A DNA stretch of 64,000 nt from Roseimaritima sediminicola (GTDB lineage Bacteria > Planctomycetota > Planctomycetia > Pirellulales > Pirellulaceae), in assembly GCF_009618275.1 (NCBI RefSeq), contig NZ_WIAD01000013.1, positions 1 through 64,000 of the forward strand, in the 5' to 3' direction. The notes under the pieces were generated by a model. It was not told the DNA's origin, made no database searches, and saw only the letters and a program-made list of their open reading frames with translations. Positions within the stretch are counted from its first letter, which is position 1, and every line of letters starts with the position of its first letter. Both the position numbers and the translations under genes were made by a program. Shown one piece after another: positions 27,407 to 35,519 of the stretch.

Positions 27407-28795
27407 ATGAACGCGCGACAACTGGAAAAACTTGGGGTTCCTCGGTATGCGTCCAAGTGGGCCATCGAAGCCATTCAGCAACTGGTGGCCGAAAAGTCGC
27501 TGTCGAAAAGTCAGATCAAACAACGCATCCAGGCGGTCGCCGCGGAGCCTGCGCAGTATGTCGGCGATCCGGTTCTGGGGACGCTCGCTAAAGAGCTGCA
27601 ACAGCAACCCATCGAGCGTTCCTTCGAGCCGATTCCCTACCGCACCTGGGGTGAGGATATCGACCAGGGTTCGCACCAGCAGATGGAGCAGGCGTGCTCG
27701 CTGCCGGCGGCTCGCGGTGCGGCGCTGATGCCCGACGCGCACATCGGTTACGGCCTGCCGATCGGTGGCGTGTTGGCTTTGGAAAACGCGGTGGTCCCCT
27801 ACGCTGTGGGCGTCGACATCGCGTGCCGGATGAAGATGTCCGTCCTGGACATGCCCCCGAAGTCACTGTCCAAGAATTTTGAAAACTATCGGCAGTCGCT
27901 CGAGAACGGCACGTTCTTTGGCATCGGTGTCGTGCAGGGACGCAAGGTCGATCACGCCGTGTTTGACCAGGACTGGACGGTGACGCGGATCACACGTCAG
28001 AACAAGGATAAGGCGCGGCGGCAATTGGGCACGTCGGGGTCCGGCAATCACTTTGTCGAATTCGGAACGTTGACCATCACCGAACCCGCCGCGGAACTGG
28101 ACTTGGAGCCGGGGACCTACGTGGCGCTGTTGAGTCATAGCGGCAGCCGGGGAACCGGGGCGTCGGTGTGTTCGACGTATTCGGCGATCGCCAGCGCAAA
28201 CCTGCCGCGTGAGTACTCCAAATTCGGTCGGCTCGCCTGGCTGGACATGGATTCGGAGGAAGGCCAGGAGTACTGGGCGGCGATGAACTTGATGGGTGAC
28301 TACGCGGCGGCCAACCACGACGTGATCCACAAGAACGTCTCCAGTTTGTTGGGAGCACGGGTGATCGCTGACGTGGAAAACCACCACAACTTTGCTTGGA
28401 AGGAAGTCCACGACGGACGCGAATTGATCGTGCACCGCAAGGGCGCAACGCCCGCGGGCAAAGGCGTGCTGGGCGTGATCCCGGGATCGATGGCGGACCC
28501 GACGTTTGTCGTTCGCGGCAGGGGCAATGCCGAAAGTTTGATGTCGGCCTCCCACGGAGCGGGACGCAAAATGTCTCGCCGAGCCGCCAAGGACAAGTTC
28601 AATCTGCGGTCGATCAAGGGGACCCTGGACAAGCGGGGCATTCGGGTGCTGTCGGCCGGCGCGGACGAAGTTCCCGGCGCCTACAAGAACATCGAAAGCG
28701 TGATGGCGGCTCAGTCCGATCTGGTCGAACCGATCGCCCGCTTCGACCCCAAGATCGTCAAGATGTGCGGCGACGGCAGCCGCGCCGAAGATTAG
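27407..28795 (+). CDS. rtcB: RtcB family RNA ligase
   Basis: RtcB joins RNA ends carrying 2',3'-cyclic phosphate or 3'-phosphate to 5'-hydroxyl ends using GTP and manganese. The 462-residue protein has the expected landmarks in order: PDAHIGYGLPIGGVLA, GVDIACRM, GTSGSGNHFVEFG, LLSHSGSRGTG, AANHDVIHKN, NHHNFAWKE, HRKGATPA, PGSMADPTFVVRGRG, SHGAGRKMSR (with the histidine that carries GMP) and ADEVPGAYKNIESVM. The GVDIACRM version of the metal motif is unlike the E. coli type and fits a separate RtcB branch. The ATG at 27407 follows GAAAGGAAA. No rtcA, archease or RtcR gene is adjacent; the 88-base gap leaves it open whether it belongs to the upstream operon. Confidence 0.93.
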   Translation: MNARQLEKLGVPRYASKWAIEAIQQLVAEKSLSKSQIKQRIQAVAAEPAQYVGDPVLGTLAKELQQQPIERSFEPIPYRTWGEDIDQGSHQQMEQACSLPAARGAALMPDAHIGYGLPIGGVLALENAVVPYAVGVDIACRMKMSVLDMPPKSLSKNFENYRQSLENGTFFGIGVVQGRKVDHAVFDQDWTVTRITRQNKDKARRQLGTSGSGNHFVEFGTLTITEPAAELDLEPGTYVALLSHSGSRGTGASVCSTYSAIASANLPREYSKFGRLAWLDMDSEEGQEYWAAMNLMGDYAAANHDVIHKNVSSLLGARVIADVENHHNFAWKEVHDGRELIVHRKGATPAGKGVLGVIPGSMADPTFVVRGRGNAESLMSASHGAGRKMSRRAAKDKFNLRSIKGTLDKRGIRVLSAGADEVPGAYKNIESVMAAQSDLVEPIARFDPKIVKMCGDGSRAED

Positions 28796-29188
28796 GAATG
28801 CCGCGTTGCGGGACGCTTCGGCGACGCCGTTGAGCGGGGAGTAGGGTGGTCCGCCGCAACCATACTGTAGCTTGACGGGGCGATGGATCGCCGTTAATGT
28901 CGGTAGTAAAGGCAAATCCGTTTGCCTGACCATCCCCTCGTGCAAACCCTGCACGACTCCCACCTACCTACCCGCCCACCTCACGTTCTTCCCCAAGCTC
29001 TCTCTGACCGCCCGCCAAGGTCATGTCGGAAAGCCTGGAGACGCTCTTGCGAAGCTGCCCGGTTCGAGCACCCTGTAACCCGGTTCGAGCAATCGACAAC
29101 CCGGCTCGAGCACGCGATAACCCGGTAACTTGACTAGAGCATGCGAGAACGCTGGAAAGACCGAGAACGCTGAAAAGGTCGTCAAGCC
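28796..29188 (+). other. Gene-free interval with hairpins and a short tandem repeat
   Basis: Two hairpins lie near the middle: AGGCAAA/TTTGCCT at 28910-28927 and CGTGCA/TGCACG at 28939-28955; they could end rtcB transcription although no T tract follows. A 21-base tandem repeat lies at 29058-29120. The promoter of the PSD1 operon should be here but is not evident. Confidence 0.5.
29058..29120 (+). repeat. 21-base tandem repeat, three units
   Basis: Units start at 29058, 29079 and 29100 and share CCCGG(T/C)TCGAGCA followed by a variable CCCTGTAA/ATCGACAA/CGCGATAA end. A fourth unit begins CCCGGTAAC at 29121 and decays. It is not CRISPR-like, since there are no unique spacers. No function is visible. 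Confidence 0.8.
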
Positions 29189-31771
29189 ATGAGCCGTTCA
29201 ATCCTCCATTCGACTGTGCTGCTTGCCTTGGGACTCGGTCTCCTCGGCAGCTTCGGCCAGGGTCCGTGTGCGTTGGCCGCAGGGCCGGAAGGCGAGACGA
29301 AGTCTTCCGCGGGCCGGGAGTTGTTCGAAAACCAGATCGAACCGGTGCTGAAGCAGCACTGCTACCAATGCCATTCGAAAGAAGCCGACGAGATTGCCGT
29401 TGGCTTGGAACTGGATTCGCCTACGGGGCTGATGCGCGGTGGCGATTCCGGACCGGTCGTAATCCCGCACGATCCGGAAAAAAGTCTGATGATCCGCATG
29501 CTGCGCCACGACGACGACGTGTCGCCGATGCCGCCCGATGAGAAGCTGGCCGAAGAAACGATCGCGGCGTTTGAACAGTGGGTGCGGCTGGGGGCTGCGG
29601 ATTCGCGCAGCGACAACGGTCCGACCGCCCGCCAGCAGCGCTACGAAGCGGGACGGCAGCACTGGTCGTTCCAGATTCCGGTGCCCGTGGATCCGCCCGC
29701 GGTCGAGCTGGCCGATTGGCCTCGCAGTGACATCGACCGCTTCGTGCTGGCCAAAATGGAATCCGAGGGGGTGACGCCGGTGGCCGACGCCAACCGTCGC
29801 ACCTTGGTCCGCCGCATCGCCTTCGACCTGACCGGGCTGCCGCCGACGCCGGAAATGTTGTCGCAGTATGCCGGCGAGGACGCGGCCGGAACGATTGCCG
29901 AACTGGTCGATCATCTGCTCGAATCGCCGCACTTCGGAGAACGCTGGGGGCGGCACTGGTTGGATGTGGTTCGCTATGCGGAATCCAGCGGCATGGAGTT
30001 CAACTTTACGTACCCGCACGCCTGGCCGTATCGCGACTACGTGATCGACTCGTTCAATCAAGACAAACCGTTCGACCAGTTCGTGCGCGAGCAAATCGCC
30101 GGCGATCTGCTGCCGACCAGCGAAGACGATACGGCAGAGGAAATCGAAGCACGCCGCATCGCGACGAGCGTCCTGTCGTTTGGTCCCAAACGTCACAACT
30201 CCCGCGGCACCCAGTTCCGGATGGATATCGCGGACGATCAGATCGACACCGTGTTCCGCGCGACGATGGGACTGACGGTGGCCTGTGCTCGCTGTCACGA
30301 TCACAAATTCGACCCGATTCCGACCAAAGATTATTACTCCTTGGCCGGGATCTTTATGAGCACCGAGCCGCTGTACGGCACGATCAAGCAGAAGTACAGC
30401 AATACGCCGACCGACCTGCTGCCGATCGGTCCCGACGCCCGGGCCAAGCACGATGCCGCGGAGGCCCATGATAAGAAGATCGCCGACGTGACCGCCAAGG
30501 TGGCTGCCAAGAAGGAAGAACTGAAGAAAGCCACCGAAGCGAAGAAGGCGACCGAAGCCGAGGATGCGAAGGATGCCAAGCAGTCTTCTGCCGAAACAGG
30601 GGCTGCCGAAGAGGCCGAGGAAACCGAGCCCGAGCAGGCAGATGGCGACCAGGCTGCGAAGCTGGTCGCGGAGCTGCAGGCCGAGGTCAGTGCGTTGGAA
30701 GCCGAGCTGGCCGAGCTGAACAAGTCTCGCCCCGAGCGGCCGCAGTATGCGATGACCGTCCGCGATCGAGACAAGCCGGCGGACATCCACGTCGCGGTTC
30801 GCGGGAACGTCGGCGACAAGGGCGAGCTCGCGCCGCGAGGGTTCCTCAGTGCGGTCTCCACGGTCGATCCGCCCATCGTTGGGCCGGACCGCAGTGGTCG
30901 CTTGGAATTGGCTCAGTGGATCACCAGCCCCGAAAACCCGTTCACCTCGCGCGTGATGGTCAACCGGATTTGGCATCATCTGTTCGGCAGCGGGCTGGTT
31001 CCCACCGTCGACAACTTTGGCGTGATCGGCAAGGAACCGACGCACCCGCAGCTGCTCGACGCGCTGGCCATCGAGTTTGTCGAGAACGGTTGGTCGGTCA
31101 AACACCTGATCCGCGAGATCATGCTCAGTCGTGTCTACCAGCTCAGCAGCACGCCCGATGCGGAGAATCTCCAGCGGGATCCGCGGAACCGTTTGTGCTG
31201 GCGATCCCAGCCGCGGCGACTCGAGGCCGAAGCGATTCGTGACGCGATTTTGGCCGTCAGTGGCCAACTGGATGTGTCCCGGCCCGCGGGCTCCACCGTC
31301 ACGAGCTTGGGGGACACGCTGGTTCGCGGCGTACCCACCGACAAACTGCAACCACCCAGCAATCGTCGCAGCGTTTACTTGCCGATCGTTCGCGACTACC
31401 TGCCCGAATTGTTCGACCTGTTCGACTTCCCGTCGCCCAGCTTGGTCAGCGGCCGGCGCAGCGTCACGAATGTTCCCTCACAGTCGCTGTACCTGCGCAA
31501 CTCGACGTTCGTCGCCGAACAGTCTCGCCATGCGGCGGAGCGACTGTTGGTTTCGCCCGCGGCGAGCACCGATCCGCAGCGGGTGGAGCTGGCGATGCTG
31601 TGGACCTTGGGCCGTCCGATCACGGACGCCGAACGCGAGGGCGCGTTATCGCTGGTCGAGCAGGTTCGCAAGACCCACGACGACGAAGCAACCCGCGAGA
31701 CGGTCGCCTGGGCCGCTTGGTTTGGAACCCTCTTTACGACCGCCGAGTTTCGTTACTTGGTGGACCACTAG
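29189..31771 (+). CDS. PSD1-type secreted cytochrome protein (PSCyt1-DUF1549-DUF1553)
   Basis: The 860-residue protein has a signal peptide (hydrophobic residues 8-24), a planctomycete cytochrome domain with CYQCH at 58-62, a DUF1549 domain (about 170-390, with FGERWGRHWLDVVRYAES and ACARCHDHKFDPIPTKDYY), and a C-terminal DUF1553 domain (about 560-850). Between the last two is an Ala/Glu/Lys-rich segment (about 425-510) predicted to form a coiled coil. CARCH near 370 is a further possible heme motif. These proteins are a planctomycete hallmark, exported and of unknown reaction. The DUF1501 partner gene starts 17 bases after the stop. Confidence 0.9.
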   Translation: MSRSILHSTVLLALGLGLLGSFGQGPCALAAGPEGETKSSAGRELFENQIEPVLKQHCYQCHSKEADEIAVGLELDSPTGLMRGGDSGPVVIPHDPEKSLMIRMLRHDDDVSPMPPDEKLAEETIAAFEQWVRLGAADSRSDNGPTARQQRYEAGRQHWSFQIPVPVDPPAVELADWPRSDIDRFVLAKMESEGVTPVADANRRTLVRRIAFDLTGLPPTPEMLSQYAGEDAAGTIAELVDHLLESPHFGERWGRHWLDVVRYAESSGMEFNFTYPHAWPYRDYVIDSFNQDKPFDQFVREQIAGDLLPTSEDDTAEEIEARRIATSVLSFGPKRHNSRGTQFRMDIADDQIDTVFRATMGLTVACARCHDHKFDPIPTKDYYSLAGIFMSTEPLYGTIKQKYSNTPTDLLPIGPDARAKHDAAEAHDKKIADVTAKVAAKKEELKKATEAKKATEAEDAKDAKQSSAETGAAEEAEETEPEQADGDQAAKLVAELQAEVSALEAELAELNKSRPERPQYAMTVRDRDKPADIHVAVRGNVGDKGELAPRGFLSAVSTVDPPIVGPDRSGRLELAQWITSPENPFTSRVMVNRIWHHLFGSGLVPTVDNFGVIGKEPTHPQLLDALAIEFVENGWSVKHLIREIMLSRVYQLSSTPDAENLQRDPRNRLCWRSQPRRLEAEAIRDAILAVSGQLDVSRPAGSTVTSLGDTLVRGVPTDKLQPPSNRRSVYLPIVRDYLPELFDLFDFPSPSLVSGRRSVTNVPSQSLYLRNSTFVAEQSRHAAERLLVSPAASTDPQRVELAMLWTLGRPITDAEREGALSLVEQVRKTHDDEATRETVAWAAWFGTLFTTAEFRYLVDH

Positions 31772-31788
31772 CCGGACATTCTAGCGTT

Positions 31789-33165
31789 ATGAAACCTCAA
31801 TCTTCGTTACCGTCTGTATCGCGGCGCGAGTGGCTGAAAGTCGGGGCCTGTGGCCTGGGATCGCTGATGGCGACCGGCCTGACGCCGGCGGCCAGCAAAG
31901 CCGGACTGCTGACGCCGAAACAACCGCATTTTGCCCCCAAAGCCAAACGCGTCATCTTTCTGTTTATCAACGGTGGCCCCTCACAGTTTGAATCCTTTGA
32001 TTACAAACCCGTGCTGCGGAAGATGGGCGGCAAAAAGGGCAATGGCAAAGGCAAACTGCTCGCTCCGCTATTGAAGTTTGATCAATACGGCGAAAGCGGG
32101 ATGTGGGTTTCCGAAGCCTTTCCCGAGTTGGCCAAGCAGACCGACCAACTGTGCATGCTGAAGGCCATGCAGACGACCAGCCGGGCGCATCCGATCGCGA
32201 TTCCCATGCTGCACACCGGAGCGTTCCAGTTCCAGCGGCCTTCGCTGGGGTCCTGGATCCTGCACGGGCTGGGAACCGAGAACCAGGATCTGCCCGGTTT
32301 CTTTACGATCAAACCGACGCGGACCTTCGGCGGTCCATCGAACTTTGGCAGCGCGTTCTTGCCCAGTGCGTATCAAGCGACACGGCTGGGATGGGACGGC
32401 CAGAAGGTCAAGGATGCCACCATCCACAACCTGAATCCCGGCCATGGTTTGCCACCGCAGGTTGCCGACGAAGCGTTGGATTTGGCTCAGTCGATGAACC
32501 GACGGTTGTTGGAGCAAACCGACGAGGCTCAGGGCGTGATCGATTCGCTGACGCTGAGCGAACGGATGCAGCGCGCGGTGCCCGAGGTCTTGGACCTCAG
32601 CGGCGAGACCAAAGAGACGTTGGAGATGTACGGTGTGGACGCCGGATCGACCGACGATTTTGGCCGCCAGTGCTTGCTGGCCCGCCGTTTGGTCGAAGCC
32701 GGCGTGCGGTTCGTCGAAGTCCATTCCAGCGGCTGGGATCACCACAGCAACCTCGACAAATTCCCGGGCAAAGCGGCACAGATCGACAAACCCATCGCCG
32801 GCTTGTTAACCGATCTGCGGCAGCGCGGCATGTTGGAAGACACGCTGGTGGTTTGGACCGGAGAGTTCGGACGCACACCCGAAACGCAGATCCTAAGCGG
32901 TAAAGAAACCATCGGCCGCGACCACAACGCCGAAGGCTACACCGGATGGTTGGCCGGCGGCGGAACCCGGGCCGGGCTGACCTACGGCAAGACCGACGAG
33001 CTGGGTTACAAGGCTGTCGATCAAGCGGTGCATCTGCACGACTTCCACGCCACGATCCTGCATCTATTGGGGCTGGACCACACCAAGTTGACCTACCGCT
33101 ACGGCGGTCGCGATTTCCGCCTGACCGACGTCCACGGCAACGTCGTTCACGACATCATCGCCTGA
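31789..33165 (+). CDS. DUF1501 family Tat-exported protein
   Basis: The ATG at 31789 gives a 458-residue protein with a Tat-like signal (SRREWLKVGACGLGSLMATG). The DUF1501 domain, related to the alkaline phosphatase/sulfatase fold, fills the rest: FLFINGGPSQFESFD near 60, LARRLVEAGVRFVEVHSSGWDHH near 300, WTGEFGRTP near 358 and HDFHATILHLLG near 420. A longer in-frame start exists but lies inside the upstream gene. It is the second gene of a PSD1-DUF1501 pair, the standard arrangement. The substrate of DUF1501 proteins is unknown. Confidence 0.92.
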   Translation: MKPQSSLPSVSRREWLKVGACGLGSLMATGLTPAASKAGLLTPKQPHFAPKAKRVIFLFINGGPSQFESFDYKPVLRKMGGKKGNGKGKLLAPLLKFDQYGESGMWVSEAFPELAKQTDQLCMLKAMQTTSRAHPIAIPMLHTGAFQFQRPSLGSWILHGLGTENQDLPGFFTIKPTRTFGGPSNFGSAFLPSAYQATRLGWDGQKVKDATIHNLNPGHGLPPQVADEALDLAQSMNRRLLEQTDEAQGVIDSLTLSERMQRAVPEVLDLSGETKETLEMYGVDAGSTDDFGRQCLLARRLVEAGVRFVEVHSSGWDHHSNLDKFPGKAAQIDKPIAGLLTDLRQRGMLEDTLVVWTGEFGRTPETQILSGKETIGRDHNAEGYTGWLAGGGTRAGLTYGKTDELGYKAVDQAVHLHDFHATILHLLGLDHTKLTYRYGGRDFRLTDVHGNVVHDIIA

Positions 33166-33189
33166 CCCTCGCCGGATCGTGGGACGCCG

Positions 33190-34830
33190 ATGACCCAAGG
33201 TGTCCATGGCGTTGTTAAAATGGCGGCCATGGATCTGGAAAACCTGCACAACCGGTTTGCAAATTCGCCCACGGTACGCCTGCTGCGCAGCCAGCAGGCC
33301 GCGTTCGTCCTGTACTTTCTGAACCGCGCGTTCAAGGGTGCTGAAGCCCCGGAGCAGGGTTCCCTGGCGCACGAGGAACTGCGTCGCCGCCTGGTGGTGT
33401 TCCAAGAGGACCTTCGCGACGATGGATACGAAGCGTTGGCGCAAGCGGCCGATCACTACCTGGTTGCTTGGTCCGATGAAGCGTGGTTGCGGCGATTTCT
33501 GAAGTCCGATTCGAATCAGCCTCACTACCAATTAACGCGTCACACCGAGGACGCGCTGCGGTTCGTCGACGCGTTGATGACACGCGAATCGAGGTTGGTC
33601 GGAACGGAAGGGCGTTTGCGATTGGTCATCGACACCCTGACCGACATCGTTCGCGGCGCGACGGACAATCCGGACCGCCGATTAAAGGATTTGCAAGCCC
33701 AACGCGACGCGATCGATCGCGAGATCGAATCGATTCGGGCTGGCGGCGCCGTCGAAACGTACCCCGAAGCCACCATCCGCGACCGTTTTCAAACCGCGAT
33801 CGAGCTGCTCCGCACACTGCAGGGTGATTTTCGCGCTGTGGAAGACAGGTTCGAACAGATTGCCCGCGAGGTCCATACGCAAACGCAGCGGCGTCGACAG
33901 TCGCGGGGAAGTATTCTGGCCGGAGCGTTGGATGCGGAGGATTTGATCCGCCAAGAGGACGAAGGGGTCAGCTTCTATGCCTTCGTGGCATTTCTGTTTT
34001 CGCCGACCAGGCAGGAGGAGCTCCGCGCCGTAATCGACGAACTGGTGCAACTGCCGGCCCTTTCCAAAGATCGCGACGGTGTGCATCGGGTCCGTCAACT
34101 GTTGCCTTCGCTGTTGAACGAAGCCGATAACGTGCTCCGCCAGACCGGCCGCTTGAGCGAGACGCTGCGACGACTGCTGGATGCCGATTCCATCGATCAC
34201 CGTCGGCGTGTCGCCGAAGTCCTGCGAGAGATCCGGACCACGGCCGCGACGCTGTCGGCCGAGCATCCAGCCGGGGACGACGCCGACCCTCGGAAGCGGA
34301 TCGGATTGGATGTCGAGGCGATGCCCACCCTGCGGTCCGCTTTCTCCCGATCGTTCTGGAACGCTCCACAGCCGCTGGACGTGACCCCCGTCGACGAGGC
34401 GGTCGATTTGACGCAAACCACCCGCGAAGCCCTGAAGCTGGCGGCCCTAAAGAATCTTCCCTGGCGGAGCATGCGTACGACACTCGCGGACATGATGGAC
34501 GCGTCGGCGATGGTTACCTTGCCAGAGGTCTTGACCCGCATGCCACCGCGAGCCGGCGTGATCGAAGTCGTCGGTTGGCTGCAGATCGCTCACGAAGATG
34601 GACACGAGATCGACGAATCATTGACCGAACGAGTTCTGATTGAAGATCGGCCGGACGAATCGGGACCGGACGAACCGGGACCGGACGGAGAGGGACCGGA
34701 CGGCGAGCGGCGTCCCGGCGGAGAGGCCGCGGGGCAGATTCCGAAACGTGTCGAGGTAATGGTTCCCATGATCCGTTTTATGCGTGACCGAACGGTGCGG
34801 CCCGCCACGCGGTGGCGCAGACCCAGATGA
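33190..34830 (+). CDS. jetA: Wadjet type I subunit JetA (DUF3375, kleisin-like)
   Basis: This is the first gene of a four-gene Wadjet operon. The 546-residue soluble protein has the DUF3375 pattern, opening with a LENLHNRFANSPTVRLLRS-type start and an FVLYFLNRAFKG stretch, then long helical parts. JetA is the kleisin that bridges the JetC ATPase heads. Two further in-frame ATGs at 33220 and 33229 exist; the last gives the N-terminus closest to the family, and none has a clear ribosome site. The C-terminal tail (about 495-546) has an acidic, Pro/Asp/Gly-rich repeat (GPDEPGPDGEGPDGE) that may be a flexible linker. It begins only 24 bases after the DUF1501 stop codon, so it could share that operon's transcript. 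Confidence 0.88.
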   Translation: MTQGVHGVVKMAAMDLENLHNRFANSPTVRLLRSQQAAFVLYFLNRAFKGAEAPEQGSLAHEELRRRLVVFQEDLRDDGYEALAQAADHYLVAWSDEAWLRRFLKSDSNQPHYQLTRHTEDALRFVDALMTRESRLVGTEGRLRLVIDTLTDIVRGATDNPDRRLKDLQAQRDAIDREIESIRAGGAVETYPEATIRDRFQTAIELLRTLQGDFRAVEDRFEQIAREVHTQTQRRRQSRGSILAGALDAEDLIRQEDEGVSFYAFVAFLFSPTRQEELRAVIDELVQLPALSKDRDGVHRVRQLLPSLLNEADNVLRQTGRLSETLRRLLDADSIDHRRRVAEVLREIRTTAATLSAEHPAGDDADPRKRIGLDVEAMPTLRSAFSRSFWNAPQPLDVTPVDEAVDLTQTTREALKLAALKNLPWRSMRTTLADMMDASAMVTLPEVLTRMPPRAGVIEVVGWLQIAHEDGHEIDESLTERVLIEDRPDESGPDEPGPDGEGPDGERRPGGEAAGQIPKRVEVMVPMIRFMRDRTVRPATRWRRPR

Positions 34831-34856
34831 TGGACAGTGCTTGAGGAGAGCGATCC

Positions 34857-35519
34857 ATGAATGATGACAGCCATTTGCTGCCCGAACGACTGCCGTCCGC
34901 CGTGCCGTGGTCCGCCGCCGCCGTGCGTTTGTTGCAGGGGATCGTCTATCACGATGATGCCGGCGACGTGTGGGACCGCGTTCTGGAAAGCGTTACGCCA
35001 CTGACCGACTATTTCGTTCGCATCGGATTGCGGTTGATCGTGGACGAAGAAAACGGGATGGCTTATCTGCGACAGATCGCTCCGGAAAGTTTTCCGCCGG
35101 AGTATCCGCCGATGCCGACGCTGTTTCGCAGGACGCGTCTCGGCTTTGATCAATCGATTCTGTGCGTGCTGCTCCGTGACGAGCTGCGACAGTTCGAAGA
35201 ACAGATCCATCACGACGAACGATGCGTCGTGAACCAGTCCGACCTGCTTTCGTTATGGTCGGAAATCTGCGGTCACGAGGAAGATCCCGTCCGTCTCAAT
35301 CGAAAGTTGACGGCGCACTTGAAGAGTCTGCAAGAGATGAAGTTCGTCAAGCAGTTTTCCGATACCCCACCCGCCTGGGAGGTGCGGCGGATTCTGAAAG
35401 CCCGCCTACCGCTGGCGCAATTGGAGCAGATGCGAACCGAACTGGTGGCAGAGCTTGCCCGGCGACGAGCCGATTCCGCCGCCACCCCGGAAGACCCATC
35501 GCAGGCGGTGGTCGAATGA
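34857..35519 (+). CDS. jetB: Wadjet type I subunit JetB (DUF4194, KITE-like)
   Basis: The 220-residue protein matches DUF4194: a winged-helix type domain with YFVRIGLRLIVDEENGMAYL near 50-70, LPTLFRRTRLGFDQSILCVL-like text near 85-105, and VLLRDELRQFEEQ. JetB proteins are KITE subunits that bind the JetA kleisin in the SMC-like complex. A good ribosome site (GAGGAG) lies before the ATG. Its stop overlaps the jetC start by ATGA. Length and position in the operon fit the family. Confidence 0.9.
   Translation: MNDDSHLLPERLPSAVPWSAAAVRLLQGIVYHDDAGDVWDRVLESVTPLTDYFVRIGLRLIVDEENGMAYLRQIAPESFPPEYPPMPTLFRRTRLGFDQSILCVLLRDELRQFEEQIHHDERCVVNQSDLLSLWSEICGHEEDPVRLNRKLTAHLKSLQEMKFVKQFSDTPPAWEVRRILKARLPLAQLEQMRTELVAELARRRADSAATPEDPSQAVVE

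Noticed and set aside
29058-29120. Possible small CRISPR array
   Set aside because: Units are 21 bases long and directly adjacent with no spacers, and no cas gene is in the window.
29198-31351. 717-codon open frame on the minus strand inside the PSD1 gene
   Set aside because: It is a shadow of the plus-strand gene, which has a signal peptide, a heme motif and domain order; the shadow has none and is rich in Arg/His/Gly from high-GC antisense translation.
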